The notes beneath the pieces are model-generated. The model was not told the DNA's origin. It did not search any database and was given only the letters and a program-made list of their open reading frames with translations. The translations under genes were made by a program, and so were the position numbers. Source: Paenibacillus pedocola (lineage in GTDB: Bacteria > Bacillota > Bacilli > Paenibacillales > Paenibacillaceae). From it: a DNA stretch of 64,000 nt. Location: positions 620,001 to 684,000 of the forward strand of contig NZ_CP134223.1 in NCBI RefSeq assembly GCF_031599675.1, given 5' to 3'. Positions within the stretch are counted from its first letter, which is position 1. Every line of letters starts with the position of its first letter. Shown here one piece after another: positions 1-9,109 of this stretch.

Positions 1-534
1 GAGAAGGCAAGCTCCTCCCATGACTTCGGCAAAGATATCATCCCTTTGATGCTGGAGGACGGCAACTCCCTGTACGCTTATCCTTTTGTCGGCTACTGGA
101 GGGACGTTGGTACGGTCACCAGCCTGTGGGAAGCGAATATGGACCTGCTGAGCGACCATCCGCCGCTGAACCTGAATGATCCGAACTGGCGGATCTTCAC
201 CCGTAATCCGAATCAGGCTGCGCAATATGTGGCGCCGGAAGCGAAGGTGTCGAGCTGCATCATTAATGAAGGCTGCATTGTGCATGGAGAGGTTAAGCAT
301 TCGGTGCTGTTTTACGGGGTGGAAGTGGGCGAAGGCAGCGTCATTACCGACTCCGTCATTATGCCCAAGGTCAAAATCGGCAAGAATGTAAGAATTCATA
401 AAGCCATCATTAGTGAGAATACAGTCATCGAGGATTATATGGAGATCGGTATCGAACGGGAGAATGAGGATGAAATTCTGCTGATCGACAATCGCAGCAA
501 GAAACGTAAATCAGTCGCAGCCAAAACCATATAA
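1..534 (+). CDS. glgC: Glucose-1-phosphate adenylyltransferase catalytic subunit, C-terminal part
   Basis: The reading frame is open from the first base and ends at 534, giving 177 residues that lack the N-terminal nucleotidyltransferase core. It begins with the HDFGKDIIP stretch typical of bacterial ADP-glucose pyrophosphorylases. After the GYWRDVGT segment it enters hexapeptide repeats of a left-handed beta-helix (for example [12 protein letters not shown] and [15 protein letters not shown]). The enzyme makes ADP-glucose from glucose-1-phosphate and ATP for glycogen synthesis in the cytoplasm. glgD follows after 22 bp, which fits the GlgC/GlgD heteromeric enzyme of Bacillus and Paenibacillus relatives. 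Catalytic residues cannot be checked because they lie outside the window. Confidence 0.93.
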   Translation, partial: EKASSSHDFGKDIIPLMLEDGNSLYAYPFVGYWRDVGTVTSLWEANMDLLSDHPPLNLNDPNWRIFTRNPNQAAQYVAPEAKVSSCIINEGCIVHGEVKHSVLFYGVEVGEGSVITDSVIMPKVKIGKNVRIHKAIISENTVIEDYMEIGIERENEDEILLIDNRSKKRKSVAAKTI

Positions 535-556
535 CCACAAAGGACGGTGACCCGCG

Positions 557-1660
557 ATGAAAGAGCTTTTGGGCGTAATCAATCTTGACCATGAACTGGA
601 CAAATTGAATGAGTTAACTTATTTCCGCTGCGGCGCGGCCGTACCTTTTGCCAGCCGTTACCGGCTGATCGACTTTGTCCTGTCCAATATGATGCGGGCG
701 GAGCTAGAGAGTGTCGGGCTGTTTGTCCGCCGCAAATACCGTTCGCTGATGGACCATCTCGGTGACGGCAAGTCCTGGGATATGAACCGCAAGCACGGGG
801 GATTGTTCATTCTTCCGCCAGACTGGAATGATCCGACGGATACATCGCTCGGCGATTTGCAGCATTACCACAACAACCTGGATTTCTTCAAGCGGGCTTC
901 AGCCAAATATATTGTATTCTCCGGCAGCCAGCATATTAACACTGTTGATCTGCAGGATGTGTTCCAGTACCACTTGGAAAAGGGAGCCGATGTCACCCTT
1001 GTCTATAAAGCGATCGACCAGCTTCAGCCGGAGCATGATCCGTGTCTGCGGCTTGAATTGAATGACAATAACCTCGTTACCGAGATTCACCAGGAGAAAC
1101 ATCATCCGAACGTGTATCTGGACATATTTATCATGGAGAAGAAAGTATTCCTGGAGCAGGTTGAATACTGCATTGCGCACGGCGAGAGCTTCTTTTTCCG
1201 CGATGTTATTCAGAAGAACCGGGCTAACTTTAAACTTGCAGGCTATGAATATAAGGGTTATCATGCGGTAATCAATTCACTGGAGAGCTATTATAAGAAT
1301 AGCCTTGAGCTGCTTAAGCAGGAGAATTACCGTGATCTCTTCCAGGAGAATCCGGTACAGACGAAGATCAAGTATGAAGCGCCTACCCGTTATCTTGACA
1401 GCGCGAATGTTAGTAATTCCCTGGTCGCTAACGGCTGTATTATTGGCGGAACGGTAGAGAACAGCGTGATTTTCCGTGGTGTGCAGGTTCGTGAAGGTGC
1501 GAGGATTATTAACTCTGTCATCATGCAGAAGTGTATTATTGAAGAGAATGCTGTGATCGAGAATGTCATCATGGATAAAGATGTGCATTTAAGCAAGGAA
1601 CGGATTCTCGTCGGGGATAGCAAACGGCCGTTTGTCATCGCCAAGAGCAGCAAAATTTAA
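557..1660 (+). CDS. glgD: Glucose-1-phosphate adenylyltransferase regulatory subunit GlgD
   Basis: A 367-residue protein homologous to GlgC. Its N terminus (MKELLGVINLDHELDKLNEL) lacks the glycine-rich GGxGTRL loop of catalytic ADP-glucose pyrophosphorylases, which is the usual mark of the GlgD regulatory subunit. It keeps the RYRLIDFVLSN segment, and its C-terminal quarter has hexapeptide beta-helix repeats (NGCIIGGTVENSVI). GlgD stimulates GlgC in the heteromer. The ATG is preceded by a GGACGGTGA ribosome binding site and lies 22 bp after glgC, so the two are surely co-transcribed. Confidence 0.92.
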   Translation: MKELLGVINLDHELDKLNELTYFRCGAAVPFASRYRLIDFVLSNMMRAELESVGLFVRRKYRSLMDHLGDGKSWDMNRKHGGLFILPPDWNDPTDTSLGDLQHYHNNLDFFKRASAKYIVFSGSQHINTVDLQDVFQYHLEKGADVTLVYKAIDQLQPEHDPCLRLELNDNNLVTEIHQEKHHPNVYLDIFIMEKKVFLEQVEYCIAHGESFFFRDVIQKNRANFKLAGYEYKGYHAVINSLESYYKNSLELLKQENYRDLFQENPVQTKIKYEAPTRYLDSANVSNSLVANGCIIGGTVENSVIFRGVQVREGARIINSVIMQKCIIEENAVIENVIMDKDVHLSKERILVGDSKRPFVIAKSSKI

Positions 1661-1664
1661 CCCC

Positions 1665-1706
1665 AGGATCAGCTGGACTGTGCACCATAGCAGTCTGGCT
1701 GGTCCT
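1665..1706 (+). terminator. Hairpin between glgD and glgP
   Basis: Two 16-base arms (1665-1680 and 1691-1706) pair with two G-U wobbles and one mismatch around a 10-base loop. No T-run follows. It may be a weak attenuator or an mRNA processing or stability element that sets glgP expression apart from glgCD, rather than a full terminator. Confidence 0.45.
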
Positions 1707-1767
1707 GAGTTTCAATAGAGGCCAGGTATTTCATACAAATTATGCATCTGACAGGAGGAACCTGCTG

Positions 1768-4197
1768 TTGTTCAACGACAAAGAAACCTTTAAAAAAGTG
1801 TTCCGCGAGACACTCATCGGTAAACTGGGTAAGCCGCTGGAAGAAGCATCGAATGGTGAAGTGTACAATATTATCGGTAATATGATCCGTGAGAATGCGG
1901 GGAAGAACTGGGCAGAGACGAATCAGAAGTATAAGAACAATCAGGATAAGCAGGTCTACTATTTCTCTATGGAGTTTCTGATCGGCCGCCTGCTTGGCAA
2001 TAATCTGCTGAATATGGGTGTGCTTGAGGTTGTGCGCGATGGCCTTGCGGAGCTTGGGTTCGATCTGCGGGAGGTGGAGGAGGAAGAATCGGATGCAGGG
2101 CTCGGCAATGGCGGCCTGGGCCGGTTGGCTGCCTGCTTTCTGGATTCCCTGGCTTCCCTGCAGTATGCGGGGCATGGCTGCGGCATCCGTTACAAATACG
2201 GCTTGTTCGAGCAGAAGATTGTGGACGGTTACCAGGTGGAATTGCCTGACTATTGGCTGCAGAATGATAATGTGTGGGAAGTGCGCCGGGAAGACAAGCA
2301 GGTAGAAGTGCGGTTCTGGGGGCGCATCGAAACCCGTGAAGAGAACGGCGAATTGGTCTTTGACCACAAGGATTATGAAGCGGTACGCGCGGTCCCTTAT
2401 GATGTTCCGATTATTGGTGCCGACCGTAAGCATGTGAATACACTCCGCAACTGGAGCGCGGAGTCGATTACACTGGCTTCCCGGATGTCCGGATCGCTGA
2501 CGGGCTCGGACTATCATAAGTTTCTGGAATACAAACGTTCGGTGGAATCCATCTCAGAATTCCTGTATCCGGATGATTCGCAGTACGAAGGCAAGCTGCT
2601 CCGGCTGAAGCAGCAGTACTTCCTGTGCAGTGCAGGACTGCAAAGTATACTGCGGACCTTCAGCAAGACCGGAGCACCGATTGAGTCATTGCCGGACAAA
2701 GTGGCGCTGCATATTAACGATACCCATCCTACCCTGGTTATCCCTGAGCTTATGCGGATTCTGATGGATGTGCACGGTATCGGCTGGGATCAGGCCTGGA
2801 GCATGACGACACGGATGGTGTCTTATACGAACCATACCATTCTAAGCGAAGCGCTTGAGAAATGGCCGATGGGGATGGTTAAGGAACTGCTGCCCCGTAT
2901 CTTCCTGATTATTGAAGAAATCAATGCCCGGTTCTGCGGCGAACTGATGAGCAAATATCCCGGTGATCAGAACCGGATCAACCAGATGGCGATCATTCAT
3001 GATGATCAGGTCCGCATGGCCCATCTGGCAATTGTAGCGAGCCACAGTGTTAACGGGGTAGCGGCGCTGCACACCGAGATTCTGCAGAAGCGGGAGATGC
3101 GGTTATTCAATGAAATGTATCCGCACCGGTTCAATAACAAGACGAACGGGATTACGCACCGGCGCTGGCTGCTGCATGCCAATCCCGAGCTGGCTGGACT
3201 CATCAATGAATCCATCGGTACCCGCTGGATTCATCAGCCGCAGGAGATGATTGGGCTGATCAAATACTGTGAGGATGGATCCTTCCAGGAGCAGGTGGCT
3301 GCGATCAAACGCCGCAACAAGCTGCGCCTGTCTGAATACATCACCAAGAAGCATGGCATCCAGGTGGATCCCGATTCGATCTTTGATGTCCAGGTCAAAC
3401 GGCTGCATGCCTACAAGCGCCAGCTGCTGAATATTCTGCATATTATGCACCTGTACAATCAGCTTAAGGATAACCCGTCCATGGATATGGTACCGCGCAC
3501 CTTTATTTTCGGGGCTAAGGCAGCACCAAGCTATCATTTGGCCAAGCGGATTATCAAGCTGATTAACACTGTAGCTGATGTCGTCAACAAAGATCCGGAT
3601 ATTAAGGGCAAAATCCGTATCTTTTTCCTGGAGAATTATTCGGTATCCCTGGCAGAGAAGATTATCCCTGCTGCCGATGTGAGCGAACAGATCTCTACGG
3701 CCAGCAAAGAAGCCTCCGGTACGGGCAACATGAAGTTTATGATGAACGGCGCACTGACGATCGGCACCATGGACGGGGCGAATGTAGAAATGCATGAAAT
3801 GGTCGGGGACAACAATATGTTCCTGTTCGGTCTGCGGGCGGAGCAGGTGCTCGATTACTACCAGTTCGGGGGATATCACTCCCGCGATATCTATAATGGC
3901 GACGGGCGCGTCAAAGAGGTGCTGGACCAGCTGGTGACACCGGGACCTATTTGCTGCAATACCCAGGAATTCGATACGCTGTACCAATCACTGGTTGACA
4001 ATAATGATGAGTTCTTTGTACTCAAAGATTTTGCCGGCTATGTGGAGACACATGTCAAGATCGATCTTGCGTACCGTAACCAGAAGGAATGGCTGAAGAA
4101 GTCTATCATCAACATTGGCCACTCCGGCAAATTCTCCAGTGACAATACGATCAGCCGCTATGCTACTGAAATTTGGAACATTAATCCGGTTAAGTAA
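1768..4197 (+). CDS. glgP: Glycogen phosphorylase
   Basis: An 809-residue protein of normal length for bacterial alpha-glucan phosphorylases. It releases glucose-1-phosphate from glycogen by phosphorolysis. The pyridoxal-phosphate site is plain: EASGTGNMKFMMNGALTIGT, with the PLP lysine near residue 656, followed by DGANVEM. The GNGGLGRLAACFLDS segment and the VKRLHAYKRQLLN segment are also family signatures. The start is TTG at 1768, chosen because AGGAGG lies at 1753-1758 with a 9-base spacer. It is the third gene of the glycogen group. glgA, which sits between glgD and glgP in B. subtilis, is absent here. Confidence 0.96.
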   Translation: MFNDKETFKKVFRETLIGKLGKPLEEASNGEVYNIIGNMIRENAGKNWAETNQKYKNNQDKQVYYFSMEFLIGRLLGNNLLNMGVLEVVRDGLAELGFDLREVEEEESDAGLGNGGLGRLAACFLDSLASLQYAGHGCGIRYKYGLFEQKIVDGYQVELPDYWLQNDNVWEVRREDKQVEVRFWGRIETREENGELVFDHKDYEAVRAVPYDVPIIGADRKHVNTLRNWSAESITLASRMSGSLTGSDYHKFLEYKRSVESISEFLYPDDSQYEGKLLRLKQQYFLCSAGLQSILRTFSKTGAPIESLPDKVALHINDTHPTLVIPELMRILMDVHGIGWDQAWSMTTRMVSYTNHTILSEALEKWPMGMVKELLPRIFLIIEEINARFCGELMSKYPGDQNRINQMAIIHDDQVRMAHLAIVASHSVNGVAALHTEILQKREMRLFNEMYPHRFNNKTNGITHRRWLLHANPELAGLINESIGTRWIHQPQEMIGLIKYCEDGSFQEQVAAIKRRNKLRLSEYITKKHGIQVDPDSIFDVQVKRLHAYKRQLLNILHIMHLYNQLKDNPSMDMVPRTFIFGAKAAPSYHLAKRIIKLINTVADVVNKDPDIKGKIRIFFLENYSVSLAEKIIPAADVSEQISTASKEASGTGNMKFMMNGALTIGTMDGANVEMHEMVGDNNMFLFGLRAEQVLDYYQFGGYHSRDIYNGDGRVKEVLDQLVTPGPICCNTQEFDTLYQSLVDNNDEFFVLKDFAGYVETHVKIDLAYRNQKEWLKKSIINIGHSGKFSSDNTISRYATEIWNINPVK

Positions 4198-4226
4198 TGA
4201 GGTAACAGATCCGTACCAGAGCAAAG

Positions 4227-4270
4227 AGGCCGTCACAGGCGCAGGTTATTCCTGCATCTGTGACGGCCTT
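4227..4270. terminator. Terminator shared by glgP and the fRMsr gene
   Basis: A perfect 12-bp inverted repeat, AGGCCGTCACAG (4227-4238) and CTGTGACGGCCT (4258-4269), lies between two convergent genes. It is well placed to act from both sides, although the T-run on the plus strand is short. Confidence 0.65.
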
Positions 4271-4286
4271 ATGTTGTTCAAGGTGC

Positions 4287-4766
4287 CTACAGTACTTCGG
4301 CAACCATCTCTGCGAACCGTTCCAGAAAGCGCCGTTCCTCATCGTCAAAGCGGTGTTTAAGCGGACTGTCTATATCGAGTACGCCAAGCAGCCGGCCCTC
4401 TTTGAGGAGGGGAACGACGATTTCGCTGTTCGATGCAGCATCGCAGGCAATGTGTCCGGGAAAGGCATGGACATCGTCTACGACAAGCGTACGGCGTTCC
4501 TCAGCTGCTGTTCCGCAGACCCCGCGGCCCAGCGGAATGCGAATGCATGCGGGCAGTCCCTGAAAAGGTCCAAGTACAAGCTCCTTGCCGTCAAATAAAT
4601 AGAAACCGGTCCAGTTGGTATCCGGTAGAGAGAATTTGAGCAATGCCGAAGCATTTGCCAGATTGGCAATAGCATTCGGTTCGCCTTCCATCAGTGCCGC
4701 AAGCTGCGTCAGCACTGCTTCAAAGCGCTCGCTGCGTGTCCCGTCATAGGGCATCGCCTGAAACAT
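4287..4766 (-). CDS. Free methionine-(R)-sulfoxide reductase (GAF-domain fRMsr)
   Basis: A 159-residue single GAF-domain protein. Three cysteines at positions 74, 84 and 108 have exactly the spacing (10 and 24) of the catalytic and resolving cysteines in E. coli fRMsr (C84, C94, C118), in ACIRIPLGRGVCG and ACDAASNSEIVVP. NWTGFYL and LGVLDIDSP are also typical. The enzyme reduces free methionine-R-sulfoxide, a cytoplasmic oxidative-damage repair step. The B. subtilis counterpart is YtsP. A GGAAGGTGATG ribosome binding site precedes the ATG. It is a single-gene unit, convergent with glgP. Confidence 0.9.
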   Translation of the reverse strand: MFQAMPYDGTRSERFEAVLTQLAALMEGEPNAIANLANASALLKFSLPDTNWTGFYLFDGKELVLGPFQGLPACIRIPLGRGVCGTAAEERRTLVVDDVHAFPGHIACDAASNSEIVVPLLKEGRLLGVLDIDSPLKHRFDDEERRFLERFAEMVAEVL

Positions 4767-4974
4767 GAAGCATCACCTTCCTGTACATGAAGTCAGTATG
4801 AAACCAGAACTGTAACTAACAACATAGTACAGCAAGACTCGATACGTCAAGCATTACCGGATTTTTGCAGAAGGTACAAGGGATACCGTAACTGGAGCGG
4901 GAGCGGTGTTTCCCCATACGCTTCCCAGGGTAATGCTTACTATATCGAAGGCTCTTGGCCGGAAGGAGTGGAAT

Positions 4975-5274
4975 ATGCGCGCCGATGTACAGAACTTGTT
5001 CATAGGAATTCATATGCTTTATATTGCACATGAGAGGGACTTGACATTATCGGAGATGCTGCCGGAACTTGAGGAACTGGGGTACCGGGTAGCGGAACGC
5101 GAAGTGAAGCAGGAGCTGGAGCGGCTCACTCAGGAGAATTTCCTGACAGCCCATGGTGATGCCTTTAGTATCACCGGTACGGGAATCGAGGAATTCAAGG
5201 ATATTCAGGTGAAGCTTCAGGTACTATGCTCCGAGGTGCTTACACCGGCCAAAGCGGCGAAAGCCTCGGGCTAA
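4975..5274 (+). CDS. Small conserved-looking protein of unknown function
   Basis: A 99-residue acidic, mostly helical protein, without signal peptide or membrane segment. I do not recognise the family. The pattern of helix (residues 1-25), helix ending in EELGYRVAEREVKQELERL, then a short strand-like FLTAHGDAFSITGTGIEEF resembles a winged-helix fold such as the PadR or MarR cores, but this is only a guess from secondary structure. ATG 4975 is preferred over an in-frame upstream start at 4906 because GGAAGGAG (4961-4968) lies 6 bases before it. It stands alone between two terminators. Confidence 0.75.
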   Translation: MRADVQNLFIGIHMLYIAHERDLTLSEMLPELEELGYRVAEREVKQELERLTQENFLTAHGDAFSITGTGIEEFKDIQVKLQVLCSEVLTPAKAAKASG

Positions 5275-5337
5275 GCCCGTGCATCTAGTTTCTGCAGCGG
5301 GCAAGCTTTAACGAAGCCCATTTTTCAGGCAATGAAC

Positions 5338-5386
5338 AGCGTCAGCATCAGGGGAGATCCATGGCCCGGTGCCGGCGCTTTTTTTG
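5338..5386 (+). terminator. Probable intrinsic terminator
   Basis: Imperfect 12-bp stem (5338-5349 with 5368-5379, two wobbles and one mismatch) followed by seven T residues. It would end the unknown small gene upstream. Confidence 0.6.
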
Positions 5387-5453
5387 TGAGAGAGGAATGC
5401 AGAAAATCCTTACCTATGAAGTATACTTATAAGAATGAAAGGGGACGAGGGTA

Positions 5454-6008
5454 TTGTATCTAAGCCGTGGGGTAGCACCGAGACTGGGCGGAACAAGAAT
5501 AGAGCTGCAGCCGATTGCTGCGGATCATGCTTCTGCGCTGTTTGAGATATGGACTCATCCTGCTGTTGCCCCCTGGCTGGACACCCCGCCGCTGGCATCT
5601 GTCACGGATGCGGAGCAGCTGATCGCTCTTCTGCTGCAAATGGGCAGGGAGGAGGAGAGCCTGCGCTGGAGCATTACCCTGCCGGATGGGGAGATTATCG
5701 GCAGCTGCGGCTATAACCAATGGCAGCTGCCGGGAGCCTATCGTGGAGAAATCGGCTGCGAGCTGTCTCCGTCCTGCTGGGGACAAGGGTATATGCGCGA
5801 AGCACTGGAGCTTGTGCTGGACTTCGGCTTCGGCACGATGGGCTTGAACCGGATTGAAGCCTTATGCCACCCCGGCAATATCCGGGCGCACGGGTTGTTT
5901 CAGGCGCTGAACTTTTCGCAGGAAGGCCTGCTGCGCCAATACCGCCATACCGCTTCAGGTTTTCAGGACGTGAGCCTTTACGCTCTGCTGCGTGATGAGA
6001 AGTTATAA
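5454..6008 (+). CDS. GNAT N-acetyltransferase, RimJ/RimL type
   Basis: A 184-residue acetyltransferase. The N-terminal RGVAPRLGGTRIELQPI, the central GSCGYNQW strand and the acetyl-CoA-binding region ELSPSCWGQGYMREAL (Q/RxxGxG/A-type loop) follow the ribosomal-protein-alanine acetyltransferase subfamily, as does GLNRIEALCHPGNIRAHGLFQALNF. The substrate cannot be read from sequence; many such proteins acetylate protein N termini, amino acids or antibiotics. The start is TTG 5454 behind a purine-rich AAAGGGGACGAGG. It forms its own unit, with a strong terminator downstream. Confidence 0.85.
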   Translation: MYLSRGVAPRLGGTRIELQPIAADHASALFEIWTHPAVAPWLDTPPLASVTDAEQLIALLLQMGREEESLRWSITLPDGEIIGSCGYNQWQLPGAYRGEIGCELSPSCWGQGYMREALELVLDFGFGTMGLNRIEALCHPGNIRAHGLFQALNFSQEGLLRQYRHTASGFQDVSLYALLRDEKL

Positions 6009-6047
6009 TGTAGAGAGAGATGTCATGAGCCATAGGCGGATCACATG

Positions 6048-6092
6048 AAGAAACGGCTGCACAGTCCAGAGGGGACCGTGCAGCCGTTTCTT
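6048..6092. terminator. Bidirectional terminator between GNAT and marR genes
   Basis: A perfect 15-bp stem, AAGAAACGGCTGCAC (6048-6062) with GTGCAGCCGTTTCTT (6078-6092), between convergent genes. The stem can be extended further inward with one mismatch. Confidence 0.8.
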
Positions 6093-6155
6093 GTCATCAG
6101 GAATCAAGCCGTCAAAAAGATAGTGAATAGATTCACAACATCCGCTCTGCCAATC

Positions 6156-6623
6156 CTACTTGCGGGGCAGCGGCGAGAGCTTCTCAGCTTGGAGACCCAT
6201 CTTCTTTAGCAGAATGATCATCTGTTCTTTCTCATCATCGTTCAGACCGCTGAAAGCCAGGTGCAGGCGTTCCGAATATTTCGGATACATCTCGCTCATC
6301 AACTGTTCGCCTTCTGCTGTCAGCTCAGCGAAAATAACACGCCGGTCATTCGCGCAAGGTTTGCGCTGCAGGTATCCGCGTTCTTCAAGCTTGTCAATCA
6401 CGTAAGTAACGTTGCCGCTCTGCAGCAGCAGTTTGGCACCGATCTGCTGAATCGGCTGAGGTCCCTTATAGTAGAGAACCTCCATCACAGCGAATGCTGT
6501 CGGATTGAAGCCTTCAATCTTGCTTCCGGTAACGGCATGCTCATTGATGCTTTTGAAAGACTTGGCAAAAACCCGGTACAAATGCAGCGTTAATTGAGTA
6601 TCGCGTTCATAGGATTGTATCAT
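6156..6623 (-). CDS. MarR-family transcriptional regulator, MhqR-like
   Basis: A 155-residue winged-helix repressor. The DNA-binding core runs roughly from residue 40 to 110: FNPTAFAVMEVLYYKG, then QQIGAKLLLQSGNVTYVIDKLEERGYLQR and the wing with NDRRVIFAELT. This resembles B. subtilis MhqR/YkvE, which senses quinones and electrophiles; the functional transfer is inference. The ATG at 6621-6623 (minus strand) is chosen because GGTGGAG lies just upstream; a longer in-frame start at 6698 has no such site. There is a cysteine in the wing (RKPCANDRR). The neighbouring MFS exporter at 6993 is divergent, so it is a possible target. Confidence 0.88.
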   Translation of the reverse strand: MIQSYERDTQLTLHLYRVFAKSFKSINEHAVTGSKIEGFNPTAFAVMEVLYYKGPQPIQQIGAKLLLQSGNVTYVIDKLEERGYLQRKPCANDRRVIFAELTAEGEQLMSEMYPKYSERLHLAFSGLNDDEKEQMIILLKKMGLQAEKLSPLPRK

Positions 6624-6992
6624 GCTTCTCCACCCTCTATCGTTATCGTTAATCGTGTGGGTTTCCCCGCACATTTTGGAATCATTGCCCGTATGCACGC
6701 TTCGTAGGTGCAGTAAAACTTAAGATAACTTTACAATACGTCAAACAATGAATGAAGAACATGTGATTTGTCACAATGAGCACACTTTTAATTATTAAAA
6801 ATCAAACAATTTTTTGACGGTGCTTAAATTTTGCAAAAAAAGAATGCCTTTTTGGCTATCCGCCTGTAGATTGATTAGCTTTTCAGTCTCAGGCACCGCA
6901 TATAGTTACAACCGGGGATTGATGAAGGGAGCCGCGGGTTCCTTTACTATAAATTACAAATAAGGAATAGTGGCAGGGGAGTGGGGGAAAAG
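6624..6992. promoter_or_regulatory. Intergenic region between marR and MFS genes
   Basis: 369 bp of AT-rich sequence between divergent genes. It must hold both promoters. I see a short dyad GTGA-TTTG-TCAC near 6765 and runs of A and T, but no clear box pair with standard spacing and no gene. Confidence 0.4.
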
Positions 6993-8306
6993 ATGAAGGA
7001 ATCTAATAATACGGAAGTGCAGGCAGTAAAGTTGACAGCAAACCGGCCGTTTATGCTGCTGATGTCCGCGCAGCTTATTTCCAATGTAGGGGATTGGCTG
7101 CATCTGCTCGCGCTGCTGACAATGGTCGGCCTGAAATGGCAGGCTACACCTTGGGAGATTACAGCAATCTCACTGTGCATGGCCGTACCTATGCTGCTTG
7201 GCGGTCCGCTGGCCGGATATTTAAGTGACAAAATGGACCGCAAGGCGATCATGATCGGCTCGGATCTTGCGCGTGCGGGGATTGTAGCCTGCCTCGTATT
7301 TGCCGGTTCGTTGTGGCAGGTCTACCTTTTGCTGATTGCCAAAGGAATTCTGGATGTACTGTTCTCCCCGGCCAAAAGCGGGAAGCTCAAAGAACTGGTG
7401 CCTTCCGGGCAAATGGATCAAGCCATTGCCCTCAGCTCGTCTATTGAGCAAATTACCAAAATCATCGGCCCCGCGCTTGGCGGTCTGCTTGTTGCAGCTT
7501 TTGGGATCTCGGCCTGCTATGTGTTGGACTCGGCTACTTATCTGGTTTCTGCAGTCATTCTGCTGGCGGTGCCGCAGGCCGGGAAATACCGGACGGACAG
7601 AGGGACAGATACGTCAGAGGAACTTCAGGGCCGCAAATCCTTCCGCAGGGAAGTGAGTAGCGGACTGCGGATGATTGCCGGAATGCCTGCGGTGCTGGGT
7701 GGGGTGGTCATGCTTGTAACGGTACTGCTGGTACTGCAGATTGCGGATTCCCAGACGGTGACTCTGTTCCGGGATATTCCCGGAATCAGCGGGGATTTGC
7801 TGGGCTGGTGCCTGGCGGCGAGCGGTTTGGGAACGCTGCTCTCAGCCCTTGTCTCCAGCCGGATGGGCAAGCGGCCGCTGCTCTTTATGAGTGCCGGTGC
7901 GGTCCTTATGGGTTCAGTATTTACTGCTGCCGCGCTGGTGACTGCATACGGAGAAGCAGGTTTATGGATGAATATCATGCTGTTCAGTTCGTTTACGGCC
8001 GCGGGAGCGGGGGCAGGACTGGTCTTTATCCCGTTTTACGCGATGCTGCAGCGGAGAACACCGGAAGCCTACACGGGGCGGGTATTCGGCACGGTCAACA
8101 GCCTGACCAGCGCAGCGGTCATTCTTGGCCCTGTAGCCGGTGGCGCACTTGTAACAGCCTCGGGACCGGTTTCCGCATTCATTCTTTCGGGTGTACTGGC
8201 CGCGCTGCTTGGCCTTGCAATGCTGATGCTGCGCAGCAGAATCGAGGAGAGGGACAATGCGGGCGGGCTGGACACACAAGTAATGTTTGAAGTATCTCAG
8301 CCATAG
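6993..8306 (+). CDS. MFS transporter with 12 predicted membrane segments
   Basis: A 437-residue major facilitator protein of the MFS_3/MFS_1 type, like macrolide-efflux-type and enterobactin-exporter-type relatives. It has the family loop GYLSDKMDRKAIMIGSDLARA after segment 2 and alternating hydrophobic stretches to the C terminus. The substrate is unknown. Either GTG 6981 or ATG 6993 could start it; ATG 6993 has the better spacing to the AGGGGAG at 6975. Divergence from the MhqR-like MarR gene suggests an exporter for toxic compounds, but no operator was identified. Confidence 0.85.
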   Translation: MKESNNTEVQAVKLTANRPFMLLMSAQLISNVGDWLHLLALLTMVGLKWQATPWEITAISLCMAVPMLLGGPLAGYLSDKMDRKAIMIGSDLARAGIVACLVFAGSLWQVYLLLIAKGILDVLFSPAKSGKLKELVPSGQMDQAIALSSSIEQITKIIGPALGGLLVAAFGISACYVLDSATYLVSAVILLAVPQAGKYRTDRGTDTSEELQGRKSFRREVSSGLRMIAGMPAVLGGVVMLVTVLLVLQIADSQTVTLFRDIPGISGDLLGWCLAASGLGTLLSALVSSRMGKRPLLFMSAGAVLMGSVFTAAALVTAYGEAGLWMNIMLFSSFTAAGAGAGLVFIPFYAMLQRRTPEAYTGRVFGTVNSLTSAAVILGPVAGGALVTASGPVSAFILSGVLAALLGLAMLMLRSRIEERDNAGGLDTQVMFEVSQP

Positions 8307-8377
8307 TTCGTATAATGGTAGAAAGCCCGGATTCATTCGGGACAATGGGTATTCAACATTAGGAGATGGAAAGCTGC

Positions 8378-9109
8378 ATGGAAGAGATAGATGAGGTGGA
8401 GGACGAACGGGGAATCGTATTGGAGGTTCTCATTGATGAAGCCGGATATGAAGCGGGGGATATGAGGATATCAGGTATATCCTTCCAGGTCCGGCAGGGG
8501 GAACTGCTGGGATTGATCGGCCCGAACGGGGCCGGGAAAAGCACGACGATCAAAACGCTGCTCGGTCTGCTCAAGCATGCCAAAGCTAAGGTAACGATTG
8601 GCGGAGAGAACAAGTCCTACGCCTATGTGCCGGAACAGCCTGTGTTCTATGAGGATCTGACACTCTGGGAGCATTTGGATCTGGCAGCTGCGGCGTACGG
8701 ACTGCCCTATGATAAGTTCGAGGCAACCGCAGGAAAGCTTTTGGAGCAATTCGGGATGGACAATGTGCGCGACGACCTGCCGGCAGGCTTCTCCAAGGGC
8801 ATGAAGCAAAAGATGATGCTGATGCTCGGGTTTCTGGTCCAGCCGGATGTGTACATTGTGGATGAGCCGTTTATCGGACTTGACCCCCGGGCCACGAAGG
8901 ATTTCCTTCGGCTGCTGGAGGCGGAGCGGCAACGTGGTGCAGGCGTGCTCATGTCTACACATGTGCTGGATACCGCTGAGAAAATCTGCGACAGCTTCGT
9001 GCTGATTTCCGGAGGGAGAATGACAGCAACAGGCACATTGGAGGAGATCCGCGACATCGCGGATTTGCCGGAGGGGTCGTTGTTTGATTGCTTCGACGAA
9101 TTAACATGA
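8378..9109 (+). CDS. ecsA: ABC transporter ATP-binding protein EcsA
   Basis: A 243-residue ATPase with Walker A GPNGAGKST (about residues 48-56), signature SKGMKQKM, Walker B VYIVDEPFIGLDP and H-loop STHVLDTAEK. The Walker B and downstream wording matches B. subtilis EcsA closely. The Ecs transporter affects protein secretion, competence and regulated intramembrane proteolysis in Bacillus; its substrate is not settled. AGGAG at 8361-8365 sits directly on ATG 8366 but 12 bases before ATG 8378, so 8378 is preferred. The stop overlaps the ecsB start (ATGA), so translation is coupled. Confidence 0.88.
   Translation: MEEIDEVEDERGIVLEVLIDEAGYEAGDMRISGISFQVRQGELLGLIGPNGAGKSTTIKTLLGLLKHAKAKVTIGGENKSYAYVPEQPVFYEDLTLWEHLDLAAAAYGLPYDKFEATAGKLLEQFGMDNVRDDLPAGFSKGMKQKMMLMLGFLVQPDVYIVDEPFIGLDPRATKDFLRLLEAERQRGAGVLMSTHVLDTAEKICDSFVLISGGRMTATGTLEEIRDIADLPEGSLFDCFDELT

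Noticed and set aside
1669..2517. 282-codon frame antisense to glgP
   Set aside because: GlgP is continuous and complete on the other strand; no ribosome binding site or homologous motif supports the antisense frame.
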